A stretch of 64,000 nucleotides of DNA from Erigeron canadensis (taxonomy: Eukaryota > Streptophyta > Magnoliopsida > Asterales > Asteraceae): contig NC_057769.1 in NCBI RefSeq assembly GCF_010389155.1, positions 186,001 to 250,000 on the forward strand, given 5' to 3'. Positions 45,855 through 57,398 of this stretch are shown piece after piece. A model generated the notes under the pieces. The model ran no database searches. It was not told the origin of the DNA and saw only the letters and a list, made by a program, of their open reading frames with translations. Position 1 is the stretch's first letter. Every line of letters begins with the position of its first letter. The position numbers were made by a program, and so were the translations under genes.

Positions 45855-48800
45855 ATGTCGGGTCTGAAGCAATCATCAGGGGCAGAGGAGTCAATATTAT
45901 CATCAAATAATAATAATGGAGGAGGAGGAAAAGAAGAAGAACAGGAGGAGGGTCATCAGTCTGTTTTCTCCATGAAAAATGCCTTGTGGCATGGAGGTTC
46001 TTCTTGGGATGCTTGGTTTAGTTGCTCGTCTAATCAGGTACGTACGTACTAATAATTACAGTAAAATGTATTATTAATTAAGTACAGTAATTTAAAAGAG
46101 AGTGAGTACGGGGTACGTACTGAAAGTAGAAGGATGGATGTGTTTGTGTGGCCGGGGGCAGGTGGCACAAGTGCTGTTAACACTACCATACTCATTCTCT
46201 CAGCTGGGAATGGTGTCAGGGCTGGTGCTTCAAGTCTTCTATGGGCTTCTCGGCAGTTGGACTGCTTATCTCATCAGCCTCCTCTACATCGAGTACAGAA
46301 CCCGAAAAGAGAAACAAGGTGCCAACTTCAACAACCATGTCATTCAGGTCCCCCCCCCTTCTTCTTCTCCTACGTACAACATTTCTTTTTTATTAATTAG
46401 CTTCATAATTTGTTGTAATCGTACCACGTACTTGATTATTTTATATATAAGCTAATTACTTAATTATTACCTTGCTTGGATTAAGTTTATCCTTAAATAC
46501 CACGTACTCAAAGTGAAAAAGATGTATTCTTAAGTTTATTTTATACTATACTACTTGTTAGTATATTATTATATATACTAACTAAACCAAACTAGTATAA
46601 TATTACTAATAAAAATGAAGTGTGTTTGTTGAAAACCCGGCCAATATATATACATAATATATAATAAGGGGGATGGAAAAATAAGGCTGTCGGGTATCTA
46701 AGCTTAGGTGTGGAATACTCACATATTGTTTTTTTAATCCATAAAAATCATGGGAGCCCATGCATTTATTCATTAAACAAGAAATAATAAAATATTAGTA
46801 TGTGAGGGGTTCCACACCTAAGCTTAGGTGTCGGATAGCCTTATATTCCCTTTTCCCATATAATAATGAATAAGAATCATATATCTTATCTATCCGAGCT
46901 AGCAGTGGTTTGAAGTTCTTGATGGATTATTGGGACCTTATTGGAAAGCAATAGGACTGGCTTTCAACTGCACTTTTCTTCTGTTTGGATCTGTGATACA
47001 ACTCATAGCTTGTGCAAGGTTGGTTAACTATTAGTTTCATGATGATTTTGACTTCCAACATCAACTTTCTTATATATATATATATATATATGGGTGGCAA
47101 TCAAATGAACCAACTTAAAATGAGAACAAATGAGAATACTTAAAAACTACATTTTAATGCATTAAAAGTCCATAAAACTGACATAGTGCATAACTAATTA
47201 TCATTATTTAAGTGTTTAATAACACATGGATCTGTCAAAATCGAAAAAAATCACGTTTTTTGTCGGATGCATCATTTTGATAATATGCATCCAAGATGGA
47301 TGCACAAAACCAAAAATGTGATTTTTTCGAATTTGAAAGATCAATGTGTTGTTAAACACTTAAATAATGATAATTAGTTATGAACTGTGTTAGTTTTATG
47401 GACTTTTAATGCATCAAAATGATGTTTTTAAGTGTTCTCACCGTTCTTATTTTAAAAATATTTTCACCGGAGCCTTACCCTATGTATATATATATATATA
47501 TCAAAAATTGGATTTTTTAATTTTTGGTTTAGAAAAATAAATAATCTACTCAATGGAATTCATTTTTACACTCACTAGCTAGCAAGCTATAGCTTTGAAC
47601 TGTGTATATATTGGAATGGAAATTAATATATGGGATAATGATTAAATAATAATGATTATTTGGACAGTAACATATACTACATAAACGACAATTTGGACAA
47701 GAGGACATGGACATACATATTTGGAGCCTGCTGTGCAACCACGGTGTTCATCCCGTCTTTCCACAACTACAGAATTTGGTCTTTTCTTGGTCTTGGGATG
47801 ACCACTTACACTGCTTGGTACATGACTGCTGCTGCCTTGATTCATGGCCAGGTTCGCACATATATATATTTATCTTATTATTATTATTAGATGGAAATTA
47901 AATGTTAATTAATTATTTAAACACTAGCTTGCTTGCTTGCTGATTATATATATATAAATGATGATGATGCAGGTTGACGATGTTCAACACTCTGGTCCTA
48001 AGAAACTGGTGCTTTATTTCACGGGCGCCACCAATATATTATACACATTCGGTGGTCATGCTGTCACCGTGTACGTACTTCTTGTCTTCGATATTGTTAC
48101 ATCAATTCTCATCAACACCTGTCCCATTTGTTCATATTTTGTTGCATTAATTAATTAGTTACTGCATGTGTTATAATAAAGTGTAGCTAATTTTCCATAT
48201 ATATATAAAAGGCTGCCTGTTTTTAACATAGAATAAAAAAATCATCTATATACTACGAGTATTATAAAAAAAGAAAAATAGGTCTTTATTCAAGGAAATT
48301 TTGAAACTTGTGTAATATTTATATATAGCATCCTTTAAAATATTTTTTTAATTATCTACACTATTCACTTAATATTTATAATTAAATTACATTATCAATA
48401 ATTTATAGAGAGAACCCTTTAATACTATTATTTATATTTTAGTAATTAGTAACAATAAAAAAGAGCAAATTAGAAAGAACTCGATCTATAAATTTTAACA
48501 AATTACTCGACAATTAAAAAGAAAGAAGGATGTGCGGTATGTAACTTCTTCCCTTAATGAACTCACTTTAGAAAATAGTTATAAGAAATTATCAAATTAT
48601 TATTGATGAATTAATTAATTTACATTTTAAATTTTTATTTAAAAAAAATATCTTTGTTAACCACCTTTACACCTTTCTTAGTATAAATACATTTAAGATT
48701 ATCTAAAAATAATATAAATTTTCAAATTTGACGATTATAAGAAAAAGTTAAAACAGTACGAGTAAGTAAATCTTCTCTTGTATAATATGGAGCAATGAAT

Positions 48801-50904
48801 AAAAAAATGAAATGAGTGTTAGTTTACTACTCCCTTCGTCCCATTTTAATTGTCATGTTGACTAATTTTGACCGTAAATAACTTTGTTTGTATTATATAG
48901 TAGTTGATGATACTTATATAAAAAAAATTACATTAAAACCAAATTCATTCATATATTTTATATCAAGTGTTACATGACATAAACAAAGTTATTTACGGTC
49001 AAAGTTAGTCAACATTATAACTAAAATGGGACGGAGAGAGTAATATAATAAGTGAGTTGCACATGGTTCGAAAGGGAAATGAACTTTTTTAGCCTCTCCT
49101 TAAACTTTTAATTATTGGATCTTATTTGATTTTTTATTAAAGATATTATGGTCATTTATCTTTTTGCGTGATCCAATGCCCATACTCCAAAATCTTTCCA
49201 TGTTCTTGGGCCTCTTGGCATTTGAATCACCAGATTTGCTTGTCCCATAAAATGTTCCCTCCCTACTTTAGTACTATACTCTAAAATCTTTTTTGTTTCT
49301 TTACTAATTAATTAATAATTTCCTTTTTATTATTGCTATTGACGGTAGTAGTTTTCATGCTATTATATTTTTAATCACACCAAATGATACTAAATCATCC
49401 TATTGTTAAGGACTAAACCTCCCACTGTATCTCAAGAGACATGTATGAGGGTCGCCTTAACCTTTTAAACTTTAAAGGGTCTTAAACGACACCAATTTTT
49501 GAGGGCCTAAACAGTCAGCATACATATTAAGATTCAAACCTAGCATTTCATGTTATCCGAATATATAAGCCATGGTATAGCCTAATTCTAGATAATTTCT
49601 ATAAGAAAAGAAACCCAATATATTTCTAGCACAAATTAAAATTTAGAGGCTCCAAATTCCAAATAATTGAGGGTCTTAGGCCCATGTCTAAACCCAATTG
49701 TATTTAAGAGTCGGGCTTGCAGGTATTGATAGTGTATATTATTTAATTTTTTTTAATGGTGAAAAGCAAGATACGATTTATTGATGAAGATTTTTTTAAT
49801 TTATTTTTCATAATTAACAGGGAAATTATGCATGCAATGTGGAAACCTCGGAAATTTAAGTACATTTACTTGATTGCCACACTCTATGTTTTTACATTAA
49901 CGCTTCCATCATCTTCGGCCGTGTATTGGGCGTTTGGGGATGAGCTTCTTAACCATTCCAACGCCTTCTCCCTTCTTCCCAAGACCCGGTGGCGTGATGC
50001 CGCTGTCATTCTGATGCTTATTCATCAGGTCCATATATACCCTACATTTAGCTTCACTAGCTAAGTATACACATATTAACTGTAATATACAATAAAGTAA
50101 GTAGTTTATTGGATGGATGGATAGAAGACAGAGTGACTAACTATATATATGAAACAGTTCATTACATTTGGATTTGCATGCACACCGTTGTATTTTGTAT
50201 GGGAGAAGCTGATAGGGATGCACGATACCAAGAGTATATTTATACGGGCGCTGGCAAGGCTGCCGGTGGTGATACCAATATGGTTCCTGGCCATCATTTT
50301 CCCCTTCTTCGGACCTATTAACTCCGCAGTTGGTGCACTCTTGGTCAGCTTCACAGTTTATATCATCCCTGCTCTTGCCCATATGCTTGTCTATAGAAAC
50401 GCCTCTTCTCGCCAGGTACCTACCTACCTACCTGCTAATTATTACCTATCTTTTATATTTAATTAATTACAGATCGAGTAAATAAATTCATTTTTGAAGT
50501 CATCAATACATCCGCAATTAGTAAGTGAAAAGTAATCCATTTCTGTAAAGTGGTCATTTCCATACAACAATCATAGTCTCTTACTACCTTTCTTTTTCAT
50601 TCGAAAGAAGAAAAAAGAAGAGTAAATTAAAAATAAGACAACTGTAAAACCTTTTATATATTTATTTGATATTTGTCTATATACAAATTAACAGAATGCA
50701 GCCGAGAAGCCTCCCCGTTTCCTGCCGAGTTGGTCAGCCATGTACGCAATCAACATGTTTATTGTTGTTTGGGTTCTGGTTGTTGGGTTCGGATTTGGTG
50801 GATGGGCTAGTGTGACCAATTTTGTAAGACAAGTTGATACGTTTGGGTTATTTGCCAAATGCTACCAATGCAAGCCTCCCGTACCACCCCCACAACACCA
50901 CTGA
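45855..50904 (+). CDS. LAX1: AUX1/LAX auxin influx carrier, LAX1-like, 8 exons
   Basis: A plasma-membrane proton symporter of the amino-acid/auxin permease family that takes up indole-3-acetic acid. Exons: 45855-46037, 46162-46347, 46906-47018, 47668-47851, 47973-48070, 49821-50028, 50158-50415, 50695-50904; all introns GT-AG, phases agree, 479 residues, the usual family length. The hydrophilic N-terminus (Ser, Asn, Gly, Glu-rich) is followed by FSMKNALWHGGSSWDAWFSC, VAQVLLTLPYSFSQLGM, TFLLFGSVIQLIACA, RTWTYIFGACCATTVFIPSF, NILYTFGGHAVTVEIMHAMW, SSSAVYWAFGDELLNHSNAF, FITFGFACTPLYFVWEKLIG, PIWFLAIIFPFFGPINSAVG and VDTFGLFAKCYQCKPP. The MSG..KQ..EES start and QCKPP tail are closer to LAX1/AUX1 than to LAX2/LAX3, and the gene neighbours favour LAX1. 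No lesion. Introns 2, 3 and 5 carry MITEs. Confidence 0.96.
46668..46857. mobile_element. MITE, family B, copy in LAX1 intron 2
   Basis: Left end GGCTGTCGGGTATCTAAGC, right end GCTTAGGTGTCGGATAGCC, near-perfect inverted ends with TTAGTATGTGAGGGGTTCCA inside. Entirely within intron 2 and 48 bp short of the next exon. Confidence 0.8.
47092..47480. mobile_element. Foldback MITE, family A, copy in LAX1 intron 3
   Basis: Arms of about 150 bp share GGGT..AAAATAAGAAC, GAGAA.ACTTAAAAAC, GATGCATTAAAAGTCC and AACTAATTATCATTATTTAA. Bordered on both sides by (TA)n runs (about 47071-47091 and 47484-47500). Confidence 0.85.
48830..49040. mobile_element. Stowaway-type MITE in LAX1 intron 5
   Basis: Ends CTCCCTTCGTCCCATTTTAA and, inverted, CTCTCTCCGTCCCATTTTAG, flanked by the TA target duplication (48828-48829 and 49041-49042). 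211 bp, the classic Stowaway/mariner signature. Internal arms GACCGTAAATAACTTTGTTT are also complementary. Confidence 0.9.
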
Positions 50905-51968
50905 GTTGACTCGGAGTCAAAGTGACCGGGTTTTCCTCATTTTGCATTGTACATGGATGGAATATACTGATATAGCATCAAATTTTAAAACATTCTCTAG
51001 CTCCCTCCCTACATGTGATGCGTGTTGGCGTGATTCTTAGTTTTCTCTAGATTTTTTTTGGGAGGTTTTTTGGTTTATAATTGCTTTTTTTTCGTCTTTC
51101 TATTTCTTCATTAGTAGTTTAGAGATAGTGTGTTGAATTGGAATGATTCCTTTGCTAGAAGAAAAGCATACCCTCGGTTAAACTATATAATGGTTAATTA
51201 GTACCGTTTACTACTTATTTATTTCACTTATGCAGCTGGATAGCTATTAGTTGAATATATATACTAATGTTAGTATTTAATATCAACATCAATTAAGGTG
51301 CTTGTTGCTAGCAATGTCATGATTACTTCCCATGTTCTTGAGTAATCTAAACAAATAGACATGAATACTTGTACGTATCTGTCTTTTGGAAGGATGGTAT
51401 ACTTTAAAGCTATTTTCAATTCTATTATTATTAGTAACGATGAAGTTGAAAGCATCTTCGATTTTGATTAAAGGTTCAAATTTTAGATTTCCTAGTAAAG
51501 TTCATAACAAATTTAAAAGATCTCAATTCCTTTTGAAGTGCATATGATTCTAATGTATCTTACTATGGTGACTAATAACAGGTTTGATACAACCTATTTT
51601 AACACAAAGCTGTATATATAGGTCGGATACAAACATGACAAGATAATTAATTGATTCATTTTTTTCAAACATGAACACGTACAACACGATTTCAGGTTAT
51701 GTGATAAAAGAAACCCGATAGGAGACTTGTTAAGTACATGATGACATTCCAACTGGTTGATATATGTGCGTTACGTTTTACCTACAAGTCTTGGGTTCGA
51801 TTCCTTAATGTGACATATCTGTGAAATAAATGTTCCTAAAATGTCAGTCCATCTTTTGAACCCTACGGGAATGAAATTATACAATATAAGATAATCCAAA
51901 CACACACACACAAAAAAAGAGCTTAGATATAATCATATATTAAAAAAGTATAAGTTATAAAAACATGA
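50905..51968. other. LAX1 3' region and non-coding spacer; tRNA-like SINE head at 51745-51800
   Basis: The 3' UTR should lie in the first few hundred bases. Around 51745-51800, CAACTGGTTGATATATGTGC and a canonical B box GGTTCGATTCC suggest another SINE fragment, not a tRNA gene, because no cloverleaf forms. Confidence 0.45.
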
Positions 51969-52249
51969 ACCAGGCCAAGTCCTTTGAGATTTAGTCCAAG
52001 TAGACATTTAATACCTCTTTGTCATTCAGTCAAATGTTGGTCAGAGGTTCGAAAATGCACATTGGGAAGTCCTCGCCAATAAGGTGAGGCGTGGGGGTTT
52101 TCTCTAGCATTTAGCTGATTTCCTCTAGAACGGTAGTGAGACTTCCACTGCCAGTCATGTCCTCGTATTGATTGTGCTGGTGACGTGGTCGATGTCTACT
52201 GGACGATGAAGAGGCAATATCGCTGAGTCCAGTCGTTGCTGTTAAAAAA
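51969..52249 (+). mobile_element. SINE, family S2, copy 2
   Basis: Body identical in plan to 31395-31633: B box GAGGTTCGAAA, GCGTGGGGGTTTTCTCTAGC, GGTAGTGAGACTTCCACTGC, GGTGACGTGGTCGATGTCTAC, then oligo-A. Flanked by a perfect 10-bp target duplication AAAAACATGA (51959-51968 and 52250-52259). It has a longer head than copy 1. Confidence 0.8.
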
Positions 52250-52415
52250 AAAAACATGAGTCTAAAAATAAAGCTATATTCTTTTAGTTTTATATCTGCA
52301 ACAATTAGAAGGAATGAAAGGATAACACAATAAATTTCGTTTAAAATTTTGACCCTCATTTTCCGATAAAATTGGAAGGAAAGATAATGTATTTACTATA
52401 TATATATATATAAAA

Positions 52416-52940
52416 GGGTGAGTTAAATTAGGGACTCCTTATTTTAAGAACTGTTAGGGACTCGATCTAGACCGTCCATTTTCATCAGATCTAATCACCA
52501 CTGATCATCTCCGGCGACATCTCCGGCGAGACTTACACATGTGTAAATACAATTTACACATGTGTAAGTTGAATAAAAGTTATGATTTGGAGCAGGCTTC
52601 GCCCTTAAGGATATTCATAAACCAAAGCTGGTGGGGGTGATAGGTCATTGAGGGTGATAAGTCATAGCGTGATAGGTCATAGAGGGTGATAGGTCATAGG
52701 GGGTGACCGGTGATGGGTGATCTACCTAAAAAAAATGTACTTAAAACATGTGTAAGTTACTAACACATGTGTAAGTCTCGCCGGAGATGGTCGTCATCGC
52801 CGGAGGATCATGGTGGTGGTCGGAGTTGATCATGGTGGTGGTGGTGGTGGTCAGGGATGATGGTGGTGGTGGCCGGAGAAGGAGGTAGAAAGAGTCCCTA
52901 ACAGTCCTTAAAATAAGGAGTCCCTAATTTAACTTTTCCC
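52416..52940. mobile_element. MITE, family C, copy 1
   Basis: Inverted ends: GTTAAATTAGGGACTCCTTA with TGTTAGGGACTC at the left, and GAGTCCCTAACA with TAAGGAGTCCCTAATTTAAC at the right. The interior has inverted ACACATGTGTAAG blocks and GCCGGAGGATCATGGTGG. Lies between (TA)n runs. Confidence 0.8.
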
Positions 52941-52960
52941 TATTATATATATATATATAT

Positions 52961-53195
52961 GGGTGGGTTATTTTAGGGACTTCTTATTTTAGGGACCATT
53001 AGGGACTCGTGTTTTTTGTAACTTACACACCACCATCATCATCTACTATGATATACAAGACTTTTTTGTAAAAACACTAAGACTTTTCGGCGACGGAGCG
53101 GGCCCATCGCCGGAAAATCATGGTGGTATGTAAGTTACAAAAAACACGAGTCCCTAATGGTCCCTAAAATAAGGAGTCCCTAAAATAACTTTTCC
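52961..53195. mobile_element. MITE, family C, copy 2
   Basis: Ends GTTATTTTAGGGACTTCTTA and TAAGGAGTCCCTAAAATAAC, second arm pair CACGAGTCCCTAATGGTCCC against its complement at the left; the interior has CGGCGACGG/CCATCGCCGG. Separated from its neighbours on both sides only by (TA)n. Confidence 0.85.
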
Positions 53196-53216
53196 ATATA
53201 TATATATATATATATA

Positions 53217-53892
53217 GTGAAAAGTTATTTTGTGAACCCTTTTTTTACGAAAACCTTTGAGAACTTTTCAAATCAAGCCCAACCGATGATTATTCTTTAT
53301 ATGAAATTTGTTTTTTGATTGTTTTCTGAATAACTTATATGTAATTTTGAAGTTTAATTGCTAATCCAAATGGGAAGCTACATTCTAAAAACCTTGGAAA
53401 ATCTAAACCCTAAGAACCTAAAAAGGATAAGGGTTCCCACTCCAGGGTTTAGGGTTTGAAGGTCGAGGGTTAGCCGATACCCTCGCGCTTCAAACCCTAA
53501 ACCCTAGAGCGAGATGTATTAAGGGTAAGTACAACTTGCCCATGGGTAAGTACAACTTACATATATGTAAGGTGAACGTGATAAAAAAAAACTAAATTTA
53601 AAAAGTCGTCAAAAGTATATCGAATCGCATCTCTAATGAAAGAGAACGAAATTCCAAGACTACCCACGCTTTTCTTTTCGTCTAACGATTTACGGTTTGT
53701 GAGATAAAAGTTTTTTAGTGAATTAGATAGAATTCTATTAAAGTAAGAGGGAAAAAAAATGAGCTGACGAAAATACCCCTCTAGTGTTGAGAGAGGTTTT
53801 TTATTCTTAATCTTGTCCATTCATTTTCTTTGATCCAAGGGTGTAGCAGAGTTCTTAGGTTTTTTTTTTTTTAAAAGTTCTCAAATAACCCC

Positions 53893-53897
<5 letters not shown>
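53217..53897. mobile_element. Foldback MITE, family D, copy 2, with a telomere-like palindrome
   Basis: The left end shares GTTATTTTGTGAAC, GAGAACTTTTCAAAT, CCCAACCGATGATTATTC and GATTGTTTTCTGAATAAC with the element at 33288-33745. The right end AAAAGTTCTCAAATAACCCC is the eroded mirror. At 53440-53515 the interior holds GGGTTTAGGGTTTGAAG and, inverted, CTTCAAACCCTAAACCC. The minus-strand frame across 53557-53820 has no known relative. Confidence 0.65.
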
Positions 53898-53924
<27 letters not shown>

Positions 53925-54239
53925 TTCCTATATAAAATTTGAGAACATAGCCTTTGTGTAACCAAACAAGTTGAAGTTTTGGAATACTTTATTTTAATGA
54001 TACCACACATGGAAAGATAATTTAAAGCACCAGAAAAAAGTGTAGAGTACCTTGAAAGGTACAGGATGAAAAGGAAAATTCGCTAGGTGAAATGGGAAAA
54101 GAATAGTTGCCTCAAAATCAAAAGTGCGGCTGGGAGTTAATGGGCTGAAAGAATTTATCTTGGCTCTTCTTGCTAAGTGCATTGTGGGCCAAAGTCGTAT
54201 GGGCCATTCACTTTTTTAATTCCCTGGCTGGGACATATG
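53898..54239. other. Non-coding spacer starting with a (TA)n run
   Basis: (TA)n at 53899-53925; the rest has no recognised feature. Confidence 0.5.
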
Positions 54240-54710
54240 GAAGGCAAATATGTAGCATAAGACCGAGACTTGATTAACAAAAGAAAAAACTGAAGGTGTC
54301 ACTCACGGGAGATAATAAAGTTCTGTTCTGGCAGGATAACTGATTGCTAGACGACCCTTTCATTAAATTAATAAAGCAGCCTCAAACAAATGGGGCACTA
54401 GTGGCGAAGAGCTTTCAAACGATAGGAGATGCAACACAGTGGGGTTGGAACTGGGCTAGTTACCAGCGACAGTGGGAGGCTTTATCCATCTTAAGGGCAG
54501 ACAGTTGTCGATAATGACCCTCCGTTCTCAGTCATGAGAACCAGAGAGGAGTATGTTGATGCTTTGGGACGTACAGCCTTGCACTAATGAAGGTTTTGTG
54601 TGGAATAAGTGGTTACCTCCACGGCACGGGTTAATCATTTAATTTTGGGTGGAAAGAGTTACAAGGACCTAAAATCCAGCTGCAAAAGAAGAGGTATTGC
54701 CAATTTGGAA
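54240..54710 (+). pseudogene. L1-type LINE relic, ORF2 C-terminal zinc region
   Basis: GDNKVLFWQDN followed by a stop, then DDPFIKL, TQWGWNWASYQRQW and, in another frame, VWNKWLPPRHGLIIW correspond to the region after the RT of plant L1 LINEs (the FWxDxW block and the KWLPPK..LFLWR start of the zf-RVT domain). Many stops and frameshifts. Similarity is judged from motif order only. Confidence 0.45.
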
Positions 54711-57398
54711 TGAAGAATGCTCTTTCGGTCAACTAGTATGGTTAATTATGGTGTAGAATCCCCTCACAGGAGGACCGAATTCGTTAATGGAGCTAAGAGA
54801 CAGAACACTTAACATCAAATTTGATGTCTCGATTGGAGATATATCAATTTTGGTTTTGCAAAACTAAAAACTTTACTAATTATGTAGCAAAACCAACGGT
54901 ACATGAAGACAATTGATTGACAGGCTATTATATTATTTGTTGTTGTGTTTTGAAGATAGGAACACTACTACACCAGCACGGAGAAGCACCCTGAAACCAA
55001 GAAAATGATCCTGGTTGGAGAAGTCTTCCAGTTTCAATTGGATACTTTGGTAAGATGTAATTTAATTACTCATTTGCTTGGGATCTCTGGTTGGCTGAGG
55101 TTACATTTGCACGCTTTTACTTTAAATTTGGCCCACCCTCGGTACTTGCTAGAAATAAGCCTAGAGTGTCATGACTCATCTATGTGACAACTGCAGCAAC
55201 TTTGAATCTTTCAGCCCGTTATGCTAACTTTTGTTTTCTGAAAAGGAAGTATAGTTATGTTGATAGATCCAGCATATCAACAATGTGAGCCTCACATTGT
55301 GAGGCTATGAGCCACAAAAGAAAACTCCAGCTCTTTTAAACCAAGCAAAAATACTGAAGCATTTCATCTGGTTTTGCTACTACTCTGATGGTACGTAACT
55401 TTACTAGAAATTCTTTATCTAAATTAAGGAAAGTAGACAAGTGTAGCTGTCGTTTTTACTAGTATAGCTTTGGGCAAGTGTTGAATTTGTCCAAGAACAA
55501 AGCATATAAACTTCCAATGCTCGACTGTTATTATGTTTTAGCCTATTAAAGAAGTTCTAAATTGTATGGAAGTAGATTTTAGGTAATTAGACTAAATGTA
55601 AATAGCAATAGGATAAGATGGCGATGATGAAGTTATTCATTCAAATTACTAAACTAGAATCCCTCTGGTGGAGTCCAATGCCGATGATCATAATCTACAA
55701 TGTACGTTGATGAGTTAAAGTGTTAAACTATGATAAAATAGGCTATTTGGTCCTGATATCTAAACCTACAACGCCAACCACCTCAGCATCAAGTATAGTA
55801 TTCCGGTATGAGATTTAACCTACTCAACCTATGTTCATAATCTCATAATAGTTGAGCTAGATGATCAGCTTCATGTAATAGCACACACCTTTAGATTCAT
55901 TTAGCAATAACTCCTACCCAATTACTTGGTCTAGTGTCATATTAAAAACTCACAAAGTAATGAACATCTATGAATAAAATTGCAAAATCAAAGTTGGCCA
56001 GCATGATAGAAAGGAATCAGACTTGGCAAGAGAAATATGGTTCAATGGAAAACTCAAAAGATATAACCCAAATAGTTAACATAATGTTATAAAAATAGCA
56101 ATGATCAAGAGCATAACCCTAAATGCCAGAGTTGAAATAACCCTATCCCTTGGGTTGAAATAGAAGTTCAGATTTACTATATGTGGAAAGATCATAGGCA
56201 GTTTTTGGCCCAGCTGTGGATTCTTCTGATTTGACTCTGTTTTTGCTCCAATCTTGTCCAATCTTAGTTTTGAAGCTTACAGTTATACAACAATTTAAGT
56301 ATTATAAAACAGGAATTTACACATGATTTCACCAGATTGTCCAGTTGTTCAGGTTTATAATCATTTCCCTGTTATTTTTGCTGTTAAGCCTGTATCAGCC
56401 TTACGTACATACAATCAAGTATCCTGTCAAATCTGTGACTAATCCATGATAGCTTATTCATCCAACAGACTTAGAGTCCTGTGAACGACTTTGGTGGCAT
56501 AGTCATCACTTTTCTAGCGCCAATGTAAAGGTAAGAAGAATGAAAAAGAAACACAATCTTATTGAAGCTTCATTTTTGTAATTCATAAAGATTTAAAGCC
56601 TTGGGAATGGATTGCTGACATGATCATAATGGTTTAAAGACCATGACAAACTTATTGGTATGGTTATCATTAAGCTCTTAAACCCCAATCAAAACTCATC
56701 AGGAAAGATACTTATACAAACTAATGAAGGCTAGTTCAATATATGCTACTTGCCTACTTCTGCCAACCTGAGTTACCCATGGCAGTTGCAACTCCTGCTT
56801 TCTGAGACCAAAATGAGTTCTTGGATCTGATTAAATCTGGCTATGATTTTGTTGAGTCTGATTATTTTAGTTAAGTTATATGAATATATAGTGACTTAGG
56901 AGTTGTACTAAATACAGTAAGCTGGCTCGGGCTGATTGAAGCGTGAGTAGAACAGAACTTTAATGAACTCTTGCTGGATAGGCTCTGTATCTTCCCTTAA
57001 CGGGATTGTTTTTTTTACTAGCAAGCAAAAGGTGATATCTCCTAAATGGACCATTTCCTTCTTCCCTTTCATGTTAATCTTAAAATGTTTATTATGTTGA
57101 GAGTGGAGTCTGAAATTGATGGGACCAGGTTGAGAACTTGATGCTGCAAAAATAATGGTCAGTCAAATCAGTCATTGGGATGGATAGTTATACTTCACCT
57201 AAAAATGTTATTGAGATAAACAAACAGTACTACAATGATCAATTTAGATATTTACATCTACGTATCAAAATTTCAAAGCAGCATAATATAAATTCTGTCT
57301 GACAGCTTGCTGCAGTACGTATGTACAAGATGGTTTTGATCATCTACAACTTTTGATATACTCATACACACGTACAATAGATCAAGTTTTTTGGAGCC
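54711..57398. other. Non-coding region between LINE relic and CBM20 gene
   Basis: No supported gene. Short frames such as that at 55005-55187 have no recognisable relatives. The last part should contain the 3' UTR of the CBM20 gene. Base composition is less AT-rich and less repetitive than the transposon zones, so part may be old unique sequence. Confidence 0.5.

Noticed and set aside
51745..51800. tRNA gene with a perfect B box
   Set aside because: No matching arms or anticodon stem; better read as a SINE head.
55005..55187. 60-codon frame after the LINE relic
   Set aside because: Too short and without similarity; could be more LINE debris but nothing shows it.
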